Assembly (NCBI GenBank): GCA_028583685.1 | Contig: JAMXIF010000002.1 | Location: 61,863,178 to 61,927,177, forward strand | Reading direction: 5' to 3' | Origin: Petaurus breviceps papuanus | Taxonomy: Eukaryota > Chordata > Mammalia > Diprotodontia > Petauridae | Length of the DNA: 64,000 nucleotides | Part shown: positions 1 to 10,454 of the stretch, in pieces | Layout: each line of letters starts with the position of its first letter | Position numbering within the stretch: position 1 is the stretch's first letter | Translations under genes and position numbers: made by a program | The notes under the pieces: generated by a model | Seen by the model: only the letters and a program-made list of their open reading frames with translations | Database searches by the model: none | Told to the model about the DNA's origin: nothing

Positions 1-770
1 AGTGGCCCATTTTCCTTATCGTCTTCAACACCAGTTTTTACCAACCTGCAAGTAAGTCTAAGAGCCCTGCCAGTGGTGGCACCCACCAGACCTCTTTCTG
101 CTTCCAGCTCATCCTCTACAACCATTATCTTGGGAAGCAACCCCTGCTGAAGATGAAATTTGGCAACTGTTTATTTGGTTGCTGCAACCACAGCTATGGC
201 AGCTAAGTAGTGCAATGGATTGAGTGCTGGGACTGGAGTCAGGAAGACTCTTTTCCTGAATTCAAATTTGGACTTATTCCCTGTGTGATGCAGGGCAAGT
301 CACTTAACTCTCTTTGCCTCAGTTTTCTCATCTGTAAAATCAGCTAGAGAAGGAAATGGTAAACCACTCTGATATCTTTGCCAAGAAAACCACAAATGGG
401 TTCGTGAAGAGTTGGACATGACTTAAAAAATGACAAATCAACCATAGCTAGTGAAAACCCAGAAAGGACTTTGTCACCAAAGTCCTTGGTATTGCCAAAT
501 TGGCATCAGCAACTGATATACTTTTATTAGTTGAAATGACATCAAGGAAGATGCATTACATCTCTTTTATCACTGGCTCTCTGAGGACCATGGAGCCTTT
601 ACATCAGATTTGCAACTGAAACCTTCTCTATATGTTTTCCCATCCACTGAATGGGAACTACTTGAAAATAAAGACTTTCGTTTTCTGTTTGTATTTTTAG
701 CACTTAGGATATTGCTTTGCACATAGAAAACACTCAATAAATTAATTTAAATTATTTCATCCAATATCTA
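1..770 (+). mobile_element. Chimeric retroposon copy A: Y-box cold-shock-like 5' part plus L2 3' tail
   Basis: The copy is cut by the window start and split by a SINE at 197-439. Reading across the flanks, 450-488 encodes SENPERTLSPKSL and 535-561 encodes NDIKEDALH. The second peptide resembles NDTKEDVFVH, which follows RNP1 in the cold-shock domain of YBX1/YBX3. From about 600 the sequence continues through a junction segment into an L2 3' end at about 660-760 (tail CTCAATAAATTAATTTAAAT). The same order and junction recur at 45.6-46.09 kb and, inverted, at 16.1-17.0 kb. The copy has several frame breaks and no usable reading frame. Family membership rests on visual alignment of the three copies. 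The Y-box homology is inferred from short blocks and is clearest in the 45.8-kb copy. Confidence 0.5.
197..439 (+). mobile_element. tRNA-derived SINE with RTE-like tail
   Basis: The tRNA-like head (GGCAGCTAAGTAGTGCAATGG, A/B-box type spacing) is followed by CAAGTCACTTAAC. The tail reads GAGAAGGAAATGGTAAACCAC and then GAAGAGTTGGACATGACT, which resembles the Bov-B/RTE 3' end. Flanking 11-bp target-site duplications AACCACAGCTA (186-196) and AACCATAGCTA (440-450) differ at one base. It lies inside chimeric retroposon copy A. Confidence 0.85.
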
Positions 771-1024
771 TATTGATGTTAGAGTTCAGTAGTCCTCTCC
801 AAAGAGAGGATTGAGACTGTTAGGCAGCTTAAGTATCTTAGAGGGCAAAATGGAGATTTAAGCAGATTTTATTCCTAGGGGAGATGACTGAATTCTCTTA
901 ACTGAGTAGCCGGGTTAAGATTTCTCACAGACAGGAATAACTTTTCAAGTATGACTTTAGCACCATTGTGTTCTTGCTATATTTTTTCTCTGCTACCCAA
1001 CATTTATAAACTTATAGAATTCAT

Positions 1025-1190
1025 AGCAGGAAGGGAGACTACAATCCAACCCCGTCACTTTACAGATGAAGAAACTGAGGTCTGGTGTGCTTAAAAGTAG
1101 CATTATCCAAAATTACCCAGCAAATTAATGGTAAAGCTGGAATTGGAACCAAGATCTTCTCACTCTTGATCTCGTGCTCCTTTTCCTTCT
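1025..1190 (-). mobile_element. MIR SINE fragment
   Basis: The reverse-strand MIR signature is present: TACAGATGAAGAAACTGAGG at 1061-1080, then a degraded 'acccagc...gtaaagctggaattggaacc' block equivalent to the MIR tRNA-related half. It is old and diverged. Confidence 0.7.
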
Positions 1191-1904
1191 AGTGTTCTTG
1201 GTGTGTTTAGAATGTTTGGGGATTGAATACTGGAAAACAGCTGCATGGAAAGTCTCCTTTCTATTCAGAAAAACACCCCAACAATTCCATACTTACAGTA
1301 AACCAGACTGTCTTAAAGGCACTTGCTAAGTAAAATACAATAAAAATCAGATGTCAAATTGCTTAGGTTAGAGCAGGCCAGACACTTAAGGAAGGAAGCT
1401 GGTGCTCCACACAGATGGGGATTAAAAAGCTCATTTCATTAAGATGTTTTAAAACTGTGGCCACTGGTGAAAGCTCTCCTGTGACTCAGAAGCATTCCTT
1501 GATGCTAAGTGGGTTCTTAGGAAATCGGATAGACTTGATATCCTTCCAAGAAGTCTTGCTTTGTATGGGTGATATTAGTGGTCTGCATCCCCAGTGTGGC
1601 AAGGAGCTGCTATATCTCACCAAAATTATTGCTCAGGGAGAAGATGGGACCTGATACACCTTTCTGTTTTGGGTCAGGAGACAGTAGTGTTTACATGGAA
1701 TCTATATGAGTCCTTTTATTAATCTAGGCAGTATGTGACTTAGGATGTTGGGTGACAGGGTGGGGAGAGTTTTTTTTTTTTACCAACTTAATGTAAATAG
1801 ATTGATGTTTCCAACTGAGGAGGCATACTACTTACCCACTCTCATCTCATCGCTATCTGTCCTGATCAAAAATCTCCAATGGTCCCCCTCTGTCTACTAA
1901 ATCA
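1191..1904. other. Unassigned sequence
   Basis: No recognisable gene or repeat. A 79-codon ATG-started frame (1415-1654, +) has no family resemblance that I can see and is probably chance. Confidence 0.5.
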
Positions 1905-2380
1905 ATTAGTCAATCAATCAATCAACATTTATTAAGTGCCTATTATATACTAGACAAACTACTACATGCTGAGGATACAAAAAGAGGTAAAAGAGGGGTG
2001 GCTAGGTGTCCTGGTGAATAGAGCACTGGCCCTGGAGTCAGGAGGACCTCAGTTCAAATCCGGCCTTAGACACTTAACACTTACTAGATGTGTGATCTTG
2101 GGCAAGTCACTTAACCCCAATTGCCTTGCCTTCCCCCTCCAAAAAAAACCCAAACAAATAAACAAACAAAAAACCACACACACCAAAAAACAAACAAAAA
2201 AAGAGGGAAAAGACCATCCTTGCCCTTAAGGAGCTTCCAATCTAATGACAGAGACAACATGCAAGTAACTATATACAAACCAGGCTCTACACAGGATAAA
2301 CAGGAAATAATCAACAGAGGGAAGGCACTACAATTGAGAGGTGTTGGGAAAGGCTTCTTGTGAAAGATGGAATTTTAATT
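1905..2380 (-). mobile_element. L2 LINE 3' end, antisense, split by a SINE
   Basis: The reverse complement of the L2 3' end begins with the CAATCAATCAACATTTATTA repeat-tail and 'aagtgcctattatatactag'. After the SINE at 1996-2198 it resumes with 'ccatccttgcccttaaggagc' and 'gagaggtgttgggaaaggctt'. These blocks recur in all antisense L2 copies in this window. Confidence 0.85.
1996..2198 (+). mobile_element. tRNA-derived marsupial SINE (WSINE/SINE1-like)
   Basis: The head GGGGTGGCTAGGTGTCCTGG is followed by GAGCACTGGCCCTGGAGTCA and CAAGTCACTTAACCCCAATT, then an A-rich tail with AAAC and CACA motifs. A 15-bp target-site duplication flanks it: AAAAGAGGTAAAAGA (1981-1995) and AAAAGAGGGAAAAGA (2199-2213), one mismatch. 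The insertion interrupts an antisense L2. Confidence 0.93.
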
Positions 2381-2387
2381 CATTCTT

Positions 2388-2516
2388 CTTTCCTTCCCTC
2401 CTTCCCTCTTTCCTTTCTTCCTTCCTTCCTTCCTTCCTTCCTTCCTTCCTTCCTTCCTTCCTTCCCTCCTTCCTTCCTTCCCTCCTTCCCTCCTTCCCTC
2501 TCTCCTTCCCTCCCTC
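2388..2516. repeat. (TTCC)n microsatellite
   Basis: TTCC/TCCC repeats of about 130 bp lie where the antisense L1 3' part ends. On the L1 strand this is a purine (GGAA) run, possibly grown from an A-rich tail. Confidence 0.95.
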
Positions 2517-2529
2517 CTGTGTACAATGT

Positions 2530-3012
2530 TTTCCTGGTCCTGCTCATTTCATTTTGCATCAGTTCATACAAGTCTTTCCGAGTTTTTCTGAAATTTGCCT
2601 GTTCATCATTGCTTGTTGCACAATAATATTCCATTACATTAATATGCCACAGTTTATTCAGATATACTCCAATTGATGGGTATCCCCTCAATCTCCATTT
2701 CCTTGCCACCTTAAAAATGATTGCTATAAATATTTTTGCATATGTAGATCATTTCACCTGTTAGTGATCTTTTGGGTATACAGACCTAGTAGTGGTATTG
2801 GTGGATCAAAGGGTATGCACAATTTGGTTTCCCGTTGGACATAGTTCCACATTGCTTTCCAGAATGGTTGGATCAGTTCCCAGATCCACCATTGTTCCAA
2901 TTTTCCCGCATCTTCTCCAGCATTTATCATTTTCCTGTTCTGTCATATTAGCCAATCTGATAGGTGTGAGGTGGTACCTCAGAGTTGTTTTAATTTGAAT
3001 TTCTCTTATCAA
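2530..3012 (-). pseudogene. L1 ORF2 C-terminal domain remnant
   Basis: The minus strand encodes IREIQIKTTLRYHLTPIRLA followed by CWRRCGKIGTM, which match the C-terminal part of mammalian L1 ORF2p (human REMQIKTTMRYHLTPVR, then CWRGCGEIGTL). A second segment contains LWHINVMEYYCAT, like human MWHIYTMEYYAAI. The two segments are in different frames, so at least one frameshift separates them. Confidence 0.85.
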
Positions 3013-3479
3013 AGGCTATTTAGAGAAATTGTTCATATGCTTATAGATATCTTTGATTTCTTCATCTGAAAACTGCCCGTTTATATCCTTTGGCCACTTA
3101 TCAATTGCGGCTTTGTATTCCTGCAAACTAGCCTCAGTTCCTTATATATTTGAGAAATGAAGCCTCTATCAGAGACACTTGCTGTAAACCTTCTAATCTT
3201 GGTTGCATTGGTTTTATTTGTACAAAAGATTTTTTATTTAATATATTCAAAATTATCTATTTTATATTTTGTAATGTTCTCTATCTCTTGGTTGGTCATG
3301 AATTCTTCCCTTCCCCATAAATGTTACAGGTAGACTATTCCTTGCCCTTCTAATTTGCTCCTTTATGTCTAAATCATCACAAAAGTCTGTCATAACCAAC
3401 TTTTCTAATATTATATTTACCATCTTAGTTTCTTTATTGTTTATTTTTTGGTTGAACTTCTTGAGTTCTGGGAGGGGAC

Positions 3480-3870
3480 AGCTGAGGTCCTCTAGTAGTA
3501 TAGTTTTGCTTTCTATTTCTTGCTATAACTCATTTAACTTCTCCTTTAAGAATTTGGATGCTATATTACTTGGTATATATTTAGTATTGATATTGCCTCA
3601 TTGTCTATGGTACCTTTTAGCATGATGTAGTTTCCTTCCTTATCTCTTTTAATTAGGTTTATTTTTGTTTTTACTTTGTCTGAGATCTGGATTGCTATTC
3701 CTGCTTTTTTTTTTTTTACTTCAGTTAAAGCATGAGATTCTGCTCCAGTCCCTTACCTTTACTCTGTGTGTGTGGCTCTCTGCTTCAAGTGTGTTTCTTA
3801 TAAACAATATATTGTAGAATTCTGATCCACTTTCATTTTATGGGAGAGTTCATCCCATTCACAATCCAGT
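3480..3870 (-). pseudogene. L1 ORF2 endonuclease N-terminal remnant
   Basis: On the minus strand VNGMNSPIK resembles the L1 endonuclease start VNGLNAPIK. It is followed by ETHLKQ, KKAGIAIQISDK and IKRDKEGNYIMLKG (human KKAGVAILVSDK and IKRDKEGHYIMVKG). Stops and frame changes interrupt it. It joins almost directly to ORF2 C-terminal sequence, so the rest of the endonuclease and the reverse transcriptase are lost. Confidence 0.8.
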
Positions 3871-4549
3871 TATGATTGCTACCTGTTTATTTCCTTCCAC
3901 CCTATTCTTCCTTCCTGTTTGTCCTTTCTCTCATTTCACCCTTTTTCTTCTTACCAGTGTTTTGCTTCTGTCTACCATCATCGCGATCTGTCCTTCCTTC
4001 TGTCAGTCCCCACCTCCCCTTTACTTGATCTCCTCCCCTTCTACTTTCCTACTGGGTAAGACATATTTCCATATTCAACTGATTGTGTATATGGTTTCCC
4101 TATGAGCCAATATTCATGAAAGTAAGGTTCAAGTGATGTTTGCTGCTCACTCTCCCATCTTCCCCTCCACACGTAATATGTCTTTCCCACTTCTTCAGGT
4201 GAAATAATTTACCCCATTTCACCTCTTCCTTCCTTCTACACCCATGGTACTCCTCTTCCTCATCCCTTACTTTCTTATGTCATTCCCACAAAATCACCTT
4301 ACACCTGTACCTTCAGTCTATATATATATATATATTCCTTCTAGCTGTACTATTAGTGATATGATTTTTTAAAATGACAGGTATTATTTCCCCATTTAGG
4401 GATGTAAATAGTTTAGCTCTGTTGAATCCCTTATGTTTTCTTTTTCCTTTTTATCTGTTTATGTTTCTCATGGGTCTTGATATTTGTGTTCAAAATTTTG
4501 GTTTAATTCTGGTCTTCTACTGATGAAAGCTTGAAATCCTTCTATTTAA

Positions 4550-5340
4550 TTGAATGACCATTTCCCCTTGATATATCATGCTTAACTTTGCCAGGCAAGT
4601 GATTCGTGGTTATAATCCTAGCTCTTTTGCCTTCTGGAATATCATGTTCCTTGACCTCTGATCCTTTAATGTTGCAGCTGCCAAGCCCTATGTAATCCTG
4701 CATATGGTTTTCTGATACTTGAATTGTTTCTTTCTGAACACTTGTAGTATATATTTTTCTTGACCTGATAGTTGTGAAATTTGACTATAATGATCCTTGG
4801 AGTTTTTATTTTGTGATCTTCTTCCTGAGGTGTTCAGTGGATTCTTTCAATGCCTATTTTACCCTCTGGTTCCAGGATATCAGGGCAGCTTTCCTTGATA
4901 ATTTCTTGAAAGACACTGTTCAGATACTCCTTTTGATTATGGCTTTCAGGTAGTCAAGTGATTATGATATTGTCTCCCTGGATCTATTTTCCAGGTCAGT
5001 TCTTTTTTCCCATGAAATATTTTATATTTTCTTTCATTTTTTCATTCTTCTGAATTTGTTTAATTGATTCTTGATGTCTCCTGGAATCATTAGCTTTCTA
5101 TTTGAGTAATTTTAACTTCTAAAGTGTTGTTTTCATTAGTTAGCTTTTGTACTTTCATTTCCATTTTACCACTTGTATTCGTTAAAGAGTTGTTTTCTTC
5201 ACTGGATTTTTGTATCTCCTTTTTGATTTGGTTAGTTCTACTTTTTATGCAGTTTTCCAAGCTGTTGACTCTTTTTTCATAATCTTCTTGTATCACTCTG
5301 ATTCCTTTTCCCATTTTTCTTCTATCCCTTTCTTATCTGA
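4550..5340 (-). pseudogene. L1 ORF1 remnant of copy A
   Basis: A 74-codon open segment at 5314-5090 (minus) is rich in Lys, Glu, Asn and Gln with heptad spacing (EDYEKRVNSLENCIK), as in the ORF1p coiled coil. Further downstream on the minus strand are degraded RRM and C-terminal parts homologous to the two HAL1 ORF1 copies in this window. It is not functional. Confidence 0.75.
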
Positions 5341-6299
5341 TTTTTAAACTCCTTTTTGAGTTCTTCCATGAGTTCTTTTTGGTCTTGAGACCACTTTCCA
5401 TTTCTCTTTGGAGTTTTGTCCCTAGGTGCTTTGACATTGTTGTCCTTTTCAGAGTTGGTGTCTTGGTCTTCCCTGTCACTATAATAACTTTCTGTGGTTA
5501 GATTCTTTTTTTGTGTTTTTTGCTCATCTCTTTTTGTTTTGTCTTTTTTTTTCTTTTACATTTGAACTCTACACCTGGGATGGAAGGGGCACCATCTGAG
5601 ACTTCTTGTGTCAGTGACTGCAAGCCCTGTCTGTTTACCTGGTGTTGTGCTGATGTTGCCTTGAGGAACCCAGGGGACCCTTGTGTCTGGTGTTGTGCAG
5701 AGGAGCATGGCTGGTGCTGCTGGAGGCCATAGGGATCTGACAGTTCAGAGTTGGAGTGCTAGTGCTGGTGTCAGGCATGTGCTGAAGCCTTGTGGAGTCT
5801 TTGTTTCTGTGTTTCCCAGGACTACACTGAAGCATGTGGAGGTCTGACCTACTTAATCATCATGTTGGAGTATGCCTGTTTCCCTGGTCTGTACTGAAGC
5901 ATGTGGTGATTCTCAGAGCTGGAGTCTGCCTGTGCATGTGAAGGGTCCTGGTGTTGGCCTTGCCTTTTCCACTGCACTGGGGCTCAGGATCTCCCACCGG
6001 TTTGGTGAGGTGGAGCTTGCTGCTGACTTTCTGCGATGTTTCCTGTCCTGGACTACACTTCCCTTTTGCCTGAATGAGATGGACCTTTCCTGCTGATCTT
6101 CCAAGCTTCTTGAGCCAACAGATTGCTTCACTCCATCTTTTTGCTGGTACTCCTGTTCCAGGATTTGTTTTAGGGTGCTTTTATGGTTGTTTGGAGGTGA
6201 ATATGGGAGAGTTATAGTGATTTAGTGCTTACTCCACCATCTTGGCTACCAGAAGTCACAAAACAATGAGATTATATCCTAATGAGGGAAGGTAACATA

Positions 6300-6835
6300 T
6301 AAAAGGAATATGATAAGAAAGAGGAATATGGGATAGGATGTCCTGAATCAGGACATGGTGGTAAAATCCTTATGGCAGGAAGTATAACTGGGAGGAGAAT
6401 TAGGCATGACTAGCCTAGGCACAACCCCCTAATGGAGGTTGGAAAAGGACTCACCAATAGGAGGAAGAACCAGAATAGTAAAGAGATATCATAGGGTGAG
6501 AAGGCCTCAAGTGCTGAGGGATGTTCCAGGGTGAGAGGACAGTGGAACTCTGATGGCAAAGCCCTTAGAGTTAGAAGTTCAGTCTAGAGGGCAATGAAGC
6601 ATGGTCAACCTGGACCTGTCCCCAAAATGGAGGCCTGGAGAGGAATTCACCAATAAGGAATAGGCTGTTATGGCAGAGGGATATTTCAGGCCAAGAAGGC
6701 CATAGGCATTAAGGAAAGTTCCAGTGTTGCAAAGCAGCTGAGTCATGGTGGTGAAATCCAGAGAGTTCTAAACATAGCCCAGAAGGGAATGAATAAATGA
6801 GCAAATGAAGCAATACGGTTCCTGAGAAAGAGTGG
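6300..6835 (-). repeat. Tandem ~195-bp repeats upstream of L1 copy A (monomer-like 5' UTR)
   Basis: Three partial units can be aligned by eye. ATGG anchors fall at 6355, 6553 and 6745. The 'caccaata' block occurs near 6451 and 6657, and the GTTCC block at 6523 and 6718. The spacing is about 192-206 bp. The array abuts the 5' end of L1 copy A, as tandem promoter monomers do in mouse L1. The promoter function is inference. Confidence 0.6.
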
Positions 6836-6844
6836 AATTTAAAA

Positions 6845-7372
6845 TTGATATTCCTCAAGGCTAGATCTGATCATGTTATTTTCCTGCTCATGGATATTTA
6901 GTAGCTTCTTATCTCTTTGTTTTTAATCTTAGAGATTAAAAATGAAAACAAACAAAACTCTTTTGTTCCAGGCAAACAGACCTACTTGGTATTGCCTGTA
7001 TAGGGCATTCCTTCTCTCCTCTTTGTGCTTCTCCATGGCTCTCTTCCCATATCTTGAAGGCTCTTGATCTCTACGTCAAAGAATTCATAGCTTCCTTCAA
7101 ATTTTGGCTCACATGCCACCTCTTCTATGAGGTCTTCTTTGATTTCTACCCCAAGTTGTTAGAGCTTTCCTCACATGGAAATGTTTTGTATTTATTTTGT
7201 TCATATTATGTATGCTAATCTGTGCACATGTTCATTTTCTTTGGTAAAATATAAGCTCCCTGAAGGGAGGTACCAATATTTTTAAACTTTGTGTCTATGT
7301 AATCTCACACAATGTCTGGCACCTAGCTGACTGACAAGAAGCACATAGTGTTCTTGTTGAATTGAATTGAAT
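6845..7372 (+). mobile_element. L2 LINE 3' region
   Basis: L2 blocks appear in order: 'ctagatctgatcatgttattttcctgctc', 'catagcttccttcaaa...ctcacatgccacctctt', 'ataagctccctgaaggga', and the 3' tip TTGTTGAATTGAATTGAATA. About 530 bp, diverged. Confidence 0.85.
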
Positions 7373-7789
7373 ATGGAACAATTGAGAGTCAGGAGTGCCA
7401 GGCTTTCTTAACAGGATTTTCCAGAAGTTTGAAGATTTTTTTTGACCTTTTAGTTTTATCAGCAGTAAAGTTGTAATGGCTTCCATGCCAATAGGGTGGT
7501 AGTATAGACAACTACCTTGCTGTTGTCCTTGGTCGCTCTCTGTCTACTGCATGGTCTTTGGTTGAATCTTCTTGTATAACTCCTGAAAAAGTGACACATC
7601 ATTTTGAATGAAATTAAAATAACAACAATTAAATTTTAGCCTTAGACTATTCTGAACTTTCCAGTTTTCTGTGCCTACTCAAGATTCTTAAGGTTCTTAT
7701 ATGATCATAAAGCTGAATTTTGCTAATCAGTTATTAAGTACTACAAAGAAAAAAATGAAATTCTGTGCTTTTTGTGAATTTATATTCTA
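7373..7789. other. Unassigned sequence
   Basis: AT-rich sequence in which I recognise neither gene nor repeat. Confidence 0.5.
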
Positions 7790-8065
7790 ATGCATGGGAC
7801 CTTAAAGATCATTTAATCCATTGTCTTAATTTCAGTTTCTTCTTACTTTGAAGGCACAATGGCAGAAACTATTGTCAATATGAATCTTTGGGTGTGATGA
7901 ATTTAAGAATTATTTTTATTTGAGTTCATGACCAAATCCAGACTGAATTTGGAGGTTTATGGATAAAGAAACTGAAGTCCATAAAATTTATACATCTTGT
8001 CCCAGGTCATGTAGACAATAATTGGAAGACCTGGCTTCCTAACTTCCAGTGCTTTTCATTCAGTC
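7790..8065 (-). mobile_element. MIR SINE, interrupted
   Basis: Reverse-strand MIR: 'ttaaagatcatttaatcca' at 7800, 'gataaagaaactgaagtcc' near 7962-7980, and 'cccaggtcatgtagacaat' near 8000. About 95 bp at 7862-7955 are not MIR-like and may be an insertion or decay. Confidence 0.6.
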
Positions 8066-8204
8066 CTTTGGCTGCTTCTTCTAGGTAAAGTATCAGTGTC
8101 ATTTAACCACTGGGTAATATTGAACGACAAATTGCCATTTGAGCAGAACCTAAGAGACATCAGAAAAGACCAAGGGGGTGATTCAGGAAGTGAGCTTACA
8201 CACA

Positions 8205-8560
8205 AATGATTCTGCCTTTCCTTTTTATTGTCCCTTCTCTCTTTTTAAAAGCTTTTCCTATAGGATCAAGCTCAAATTCATTAACTTGGTACTCACAGTT
8301 TGCCATAATCTGCTCCAAGCCTGACTTTCTAATTTTCTACCTTCTGCTCCCTCCCTTAAGCACCTCTCCCCTTAAGTCAGGTCCTTCTTTTACTGTGTGT
8401 AACTTATTCATTCACACTAGCGTTCTCTGATGCCTATGTGTCTTTGCTCATGACATTCTGCTCACCTGCAATGCCCTTCCTCCACTGCTCTCTCTGCCAT
8501 AGTAGTCTAAAACTTAAAATTTATCACTTGTTTGTATTTTTAAAATTGGCATCACATTTT
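8205..8560 (+). mobile_element. L2 LINE ORF-proximal fragment
   Basis: The order is L2-like: 'aggatcaagctcaaattc', 'ggtactcacagtttgccataatctgctccaagcc', and 'tgctcacctgcaatgcccttcctcc'. It is truncated before the 3' tip. Confidence 0.7.
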
Positions 8561-8589
8561 TTCATGTTTGTCACTCTTAATAAGAAAAT

Positions 8590-8775
8590 AAACTTCTCCA
8601 AGGCTATTTAGTTACCACTGAGTCTTGGATCAATGACTTATGGAATTAAGTAAATAGGACTTCAGTTATTCCCTGAACTTTAATTTCTTCATCTATAAAA
8701 GGAGCTAATGATATTTGCATATTCTACATCAGAGGATTATTAGAGAGTTCAAATGAGATAAGTGTGTGGAAGTCT
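8590..8775 (+). mobile_element. MIR-type SINE fragment
   Basis: It contains TTTCTTCATCTATAAAAGGA followed by 'agaggattattagagagttcaaatgagataagtg', the CORE and L2-tail portion of MIR in sense orientation. Confidence 0.65.
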
Positions 8776-9043
8776 TTCCTATACACATATCTTTATTGCT
8801 TATATATCCTTCTCTCTCTTTATATATAATATATAGAGGAAAAATTTTATTAAATGATTATTATGTGCTTAGTGGATAGATTCATGAAGACCTGTATTTA
8901 GGTCCTTTCTCTGACATATGCTGTATTTCCCTTTCATTTAAACTCTTTTTAGACTTCTTTGAACTTTCTAGGTGGTTGTTGTGTTATATACTCTTACCAC
9001 AAAATTCCTTTTATTTCTGGTCCTTATCCAACCATTCTAATAC

Positions 9044-9567
9044 CAATGGTTCCCAAAACGTTTGTCTCAGGAGCCTTTACACTCTTAATTATTGAGGATC
9101 CCAAAGAGCTTTTATTTATATTGGTTTGATCTATTGATATTGGCCATATTAGAAATTAAAACTGATGTTATAAAATGTTTATTAACTCATTAAAAGAACA
9201 ATAATAAACCTATTACATGTTAATATAAATAATATATTTTTATAAAAAAAATAACTATATTTTTCAAAACAGAAAAAAAACCCAAGGTCTGTCATTGTTT
9301 TCTATATTTTTGCAGATCTCTTTAATGTCTGACTTAATAGAAGACAGCTGTATTTCTGTATCTGCTTTGGCATTCAGTGTGTTGAGAAATGTTGTTTTGG
9401 TTAAAGTATATAAAAAATCCAACCTCATAAAGATATGCAATTGGAAAAAGAGTATTTTAGTAGGCACATAATTTCTTAGTATTATTATGAAAATTATTTT
9501 GACCTCATGGACCCCCCGAAAGTGTCTTGTCCTTAGTGGGCCACAAAGCACTCTTTAATAACTACTG
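9044..9567 (+). mobile_element. Non-autonomous hAT-type DNA transposon
   Basis: The left end CAATGGTTCCCAAAACG and the reverse-complemented right end CAGTAGTTATTAAAGAG form imperfect terminal inverted repeats. The internal text 'tctcaggagcctttacactcttaattattgagga' matches an old mammalian hAT family. Flanking 8-mers TCTAATAC (9036-9043) and ATCTATAC (9568-9575) share 6 of 8 bases, consistent with a decayed hAT 8-bp duplication. A 95-codon minus frame inside has no visible transposase signature. Confidence 0.7.
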
Positions 9568-9749
9568 ATCTATACAATGCTCCCCTGGTTATAGATTTCC
9601 TTGAATGAATATATTTACTTGATGTGCTTTGCTTCGTTACAGCTCATTTTCTTTAATCTATTCCTTTTAAATAAACGGCAATGTTCTATAGTTTTACTCT
9701 TTTCTTAAGTTATATTCCATCAAGTCTTGATATCTCTAAGGTCAAACTT

Positions 9750-9993
9750 TTTTTTTGTTGAGTTGTTTTCAGTCATGTCTGATTCTTTGTGACCCCATTT
9801 GGGGTTTTCTTGGCAGAGATCCTGGAGTGGTTTGCCATTTTCTTCTCCAACTCATTTTATAGATGAGGAAATTTAGGAAAACAGGGTTAAACGACTTGCC
9901 CAGGGTCACACAGCTAGTAAGTGTTTGAGGCCAAATTTGAACTCAGGAAGAGGAGGCTTTCTGACTCCAGTCCTGGCATCACCTAGCTGCCCT
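9750..9993 (-). mobile_element. tRNA-derived SINE with RTE-like tail
   Basis: The RTE-type tail comes first on + (TTGTTGAGTTGTTTTCAGTC, then 'ccatttggggttttcttggcagag'), and the tRNA-like head last (CACCTAGCTGCC). Perfect 11-bp duplications AGGTCAAACTT flank it at 9739-9749 and 9994-10004. Confidence 0.93.
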
Positions 9994-10004
9994 AGGTCAA
10001 ACTT

Positions 10005-10454
10005 ACCTTGTTTTACCTTTTTTACTATTCATTCTCTTATGTTTTTGTGTACGGACTTCTGAGACCATGGGCTTTATTTCTATTCCTCTTCTTTGATATC
10101 ATCTCTTCTGAATTAATTACTGTTTATTTTCACTGATAATCTTATATCATACCTCACACTCTCAGTGGTATCTGGCTTGATAAATGTATGTGGGAAGTTT
10201 TCTTCTTCTCCTTCAATTCTCTTTGAAAAGTCTTTTGATTGAATCTGCCTGTCTCCAGGTAAATACCAATTGCCCGATATTTTAATGTAGATAAGAATGT
10301 AGTGAATACAGACAAGAAGACGGTATAGTTCCTACCTTCAAAGGACTTACAGGTATATTACAGCCAATAGCATGACAATTTATAATTCATGTATTGCTTA
10401 GTTGTATGGGATAGCTCATAAATACTAATGTTTAGAAATGAAGGACACTTGGAT
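10005..10454. other. Mostly unassigned
   Basis: A weak antisense L2-like patch may lie at 10280-10350 ('gtagtgaatacagacaagaagacggtatagttcctaccttcaaagga'). Nothing else is recognised. Confidence 0.4.

Larger units (their letters stand above)
2519..6835 (-). mobile_element. Degraded L1 LINE, internally deleted (copy A)
   Basis: Reading on the minus strand: tandem 5' repeats (about 6835-6300), a 5' start with GCCAAGATGGTGGAGTAAGC (about 6245-6226), 5' UTR, ORF1 remnants (about 5340-4560), and a pyrimidine-rich (as read on +) spacer (about 4550-3850). An ORF2 endonuclease N-terminal piece follows (VNGMNSPIK, then ETHL and KAGIAIQISDK-like segments, about 3860-3480), and then the ORF2 C-terminal region (REIQIKTTLRYHLTPIR and MEYYCA, about 3260-2530). 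The reverse transcriptase domain is absent. The L1 3' UTR is missing; the copy stops at the TTCC microsatellite. Many stops and frameshifts make it inactive. No clear target-site duplication was found. Confidence 0.85.

Noticed and set aside
2341-2709. Overlapping ORFs of 88-111 codons with Ser-Phe-Leu-Pro or Lys-Glu-Gly repeats
   Set aside because: They are translations of the (TTCC)n microsatellite plus L1 3' sequence. The repeat peptides only reflect the four-base unit.
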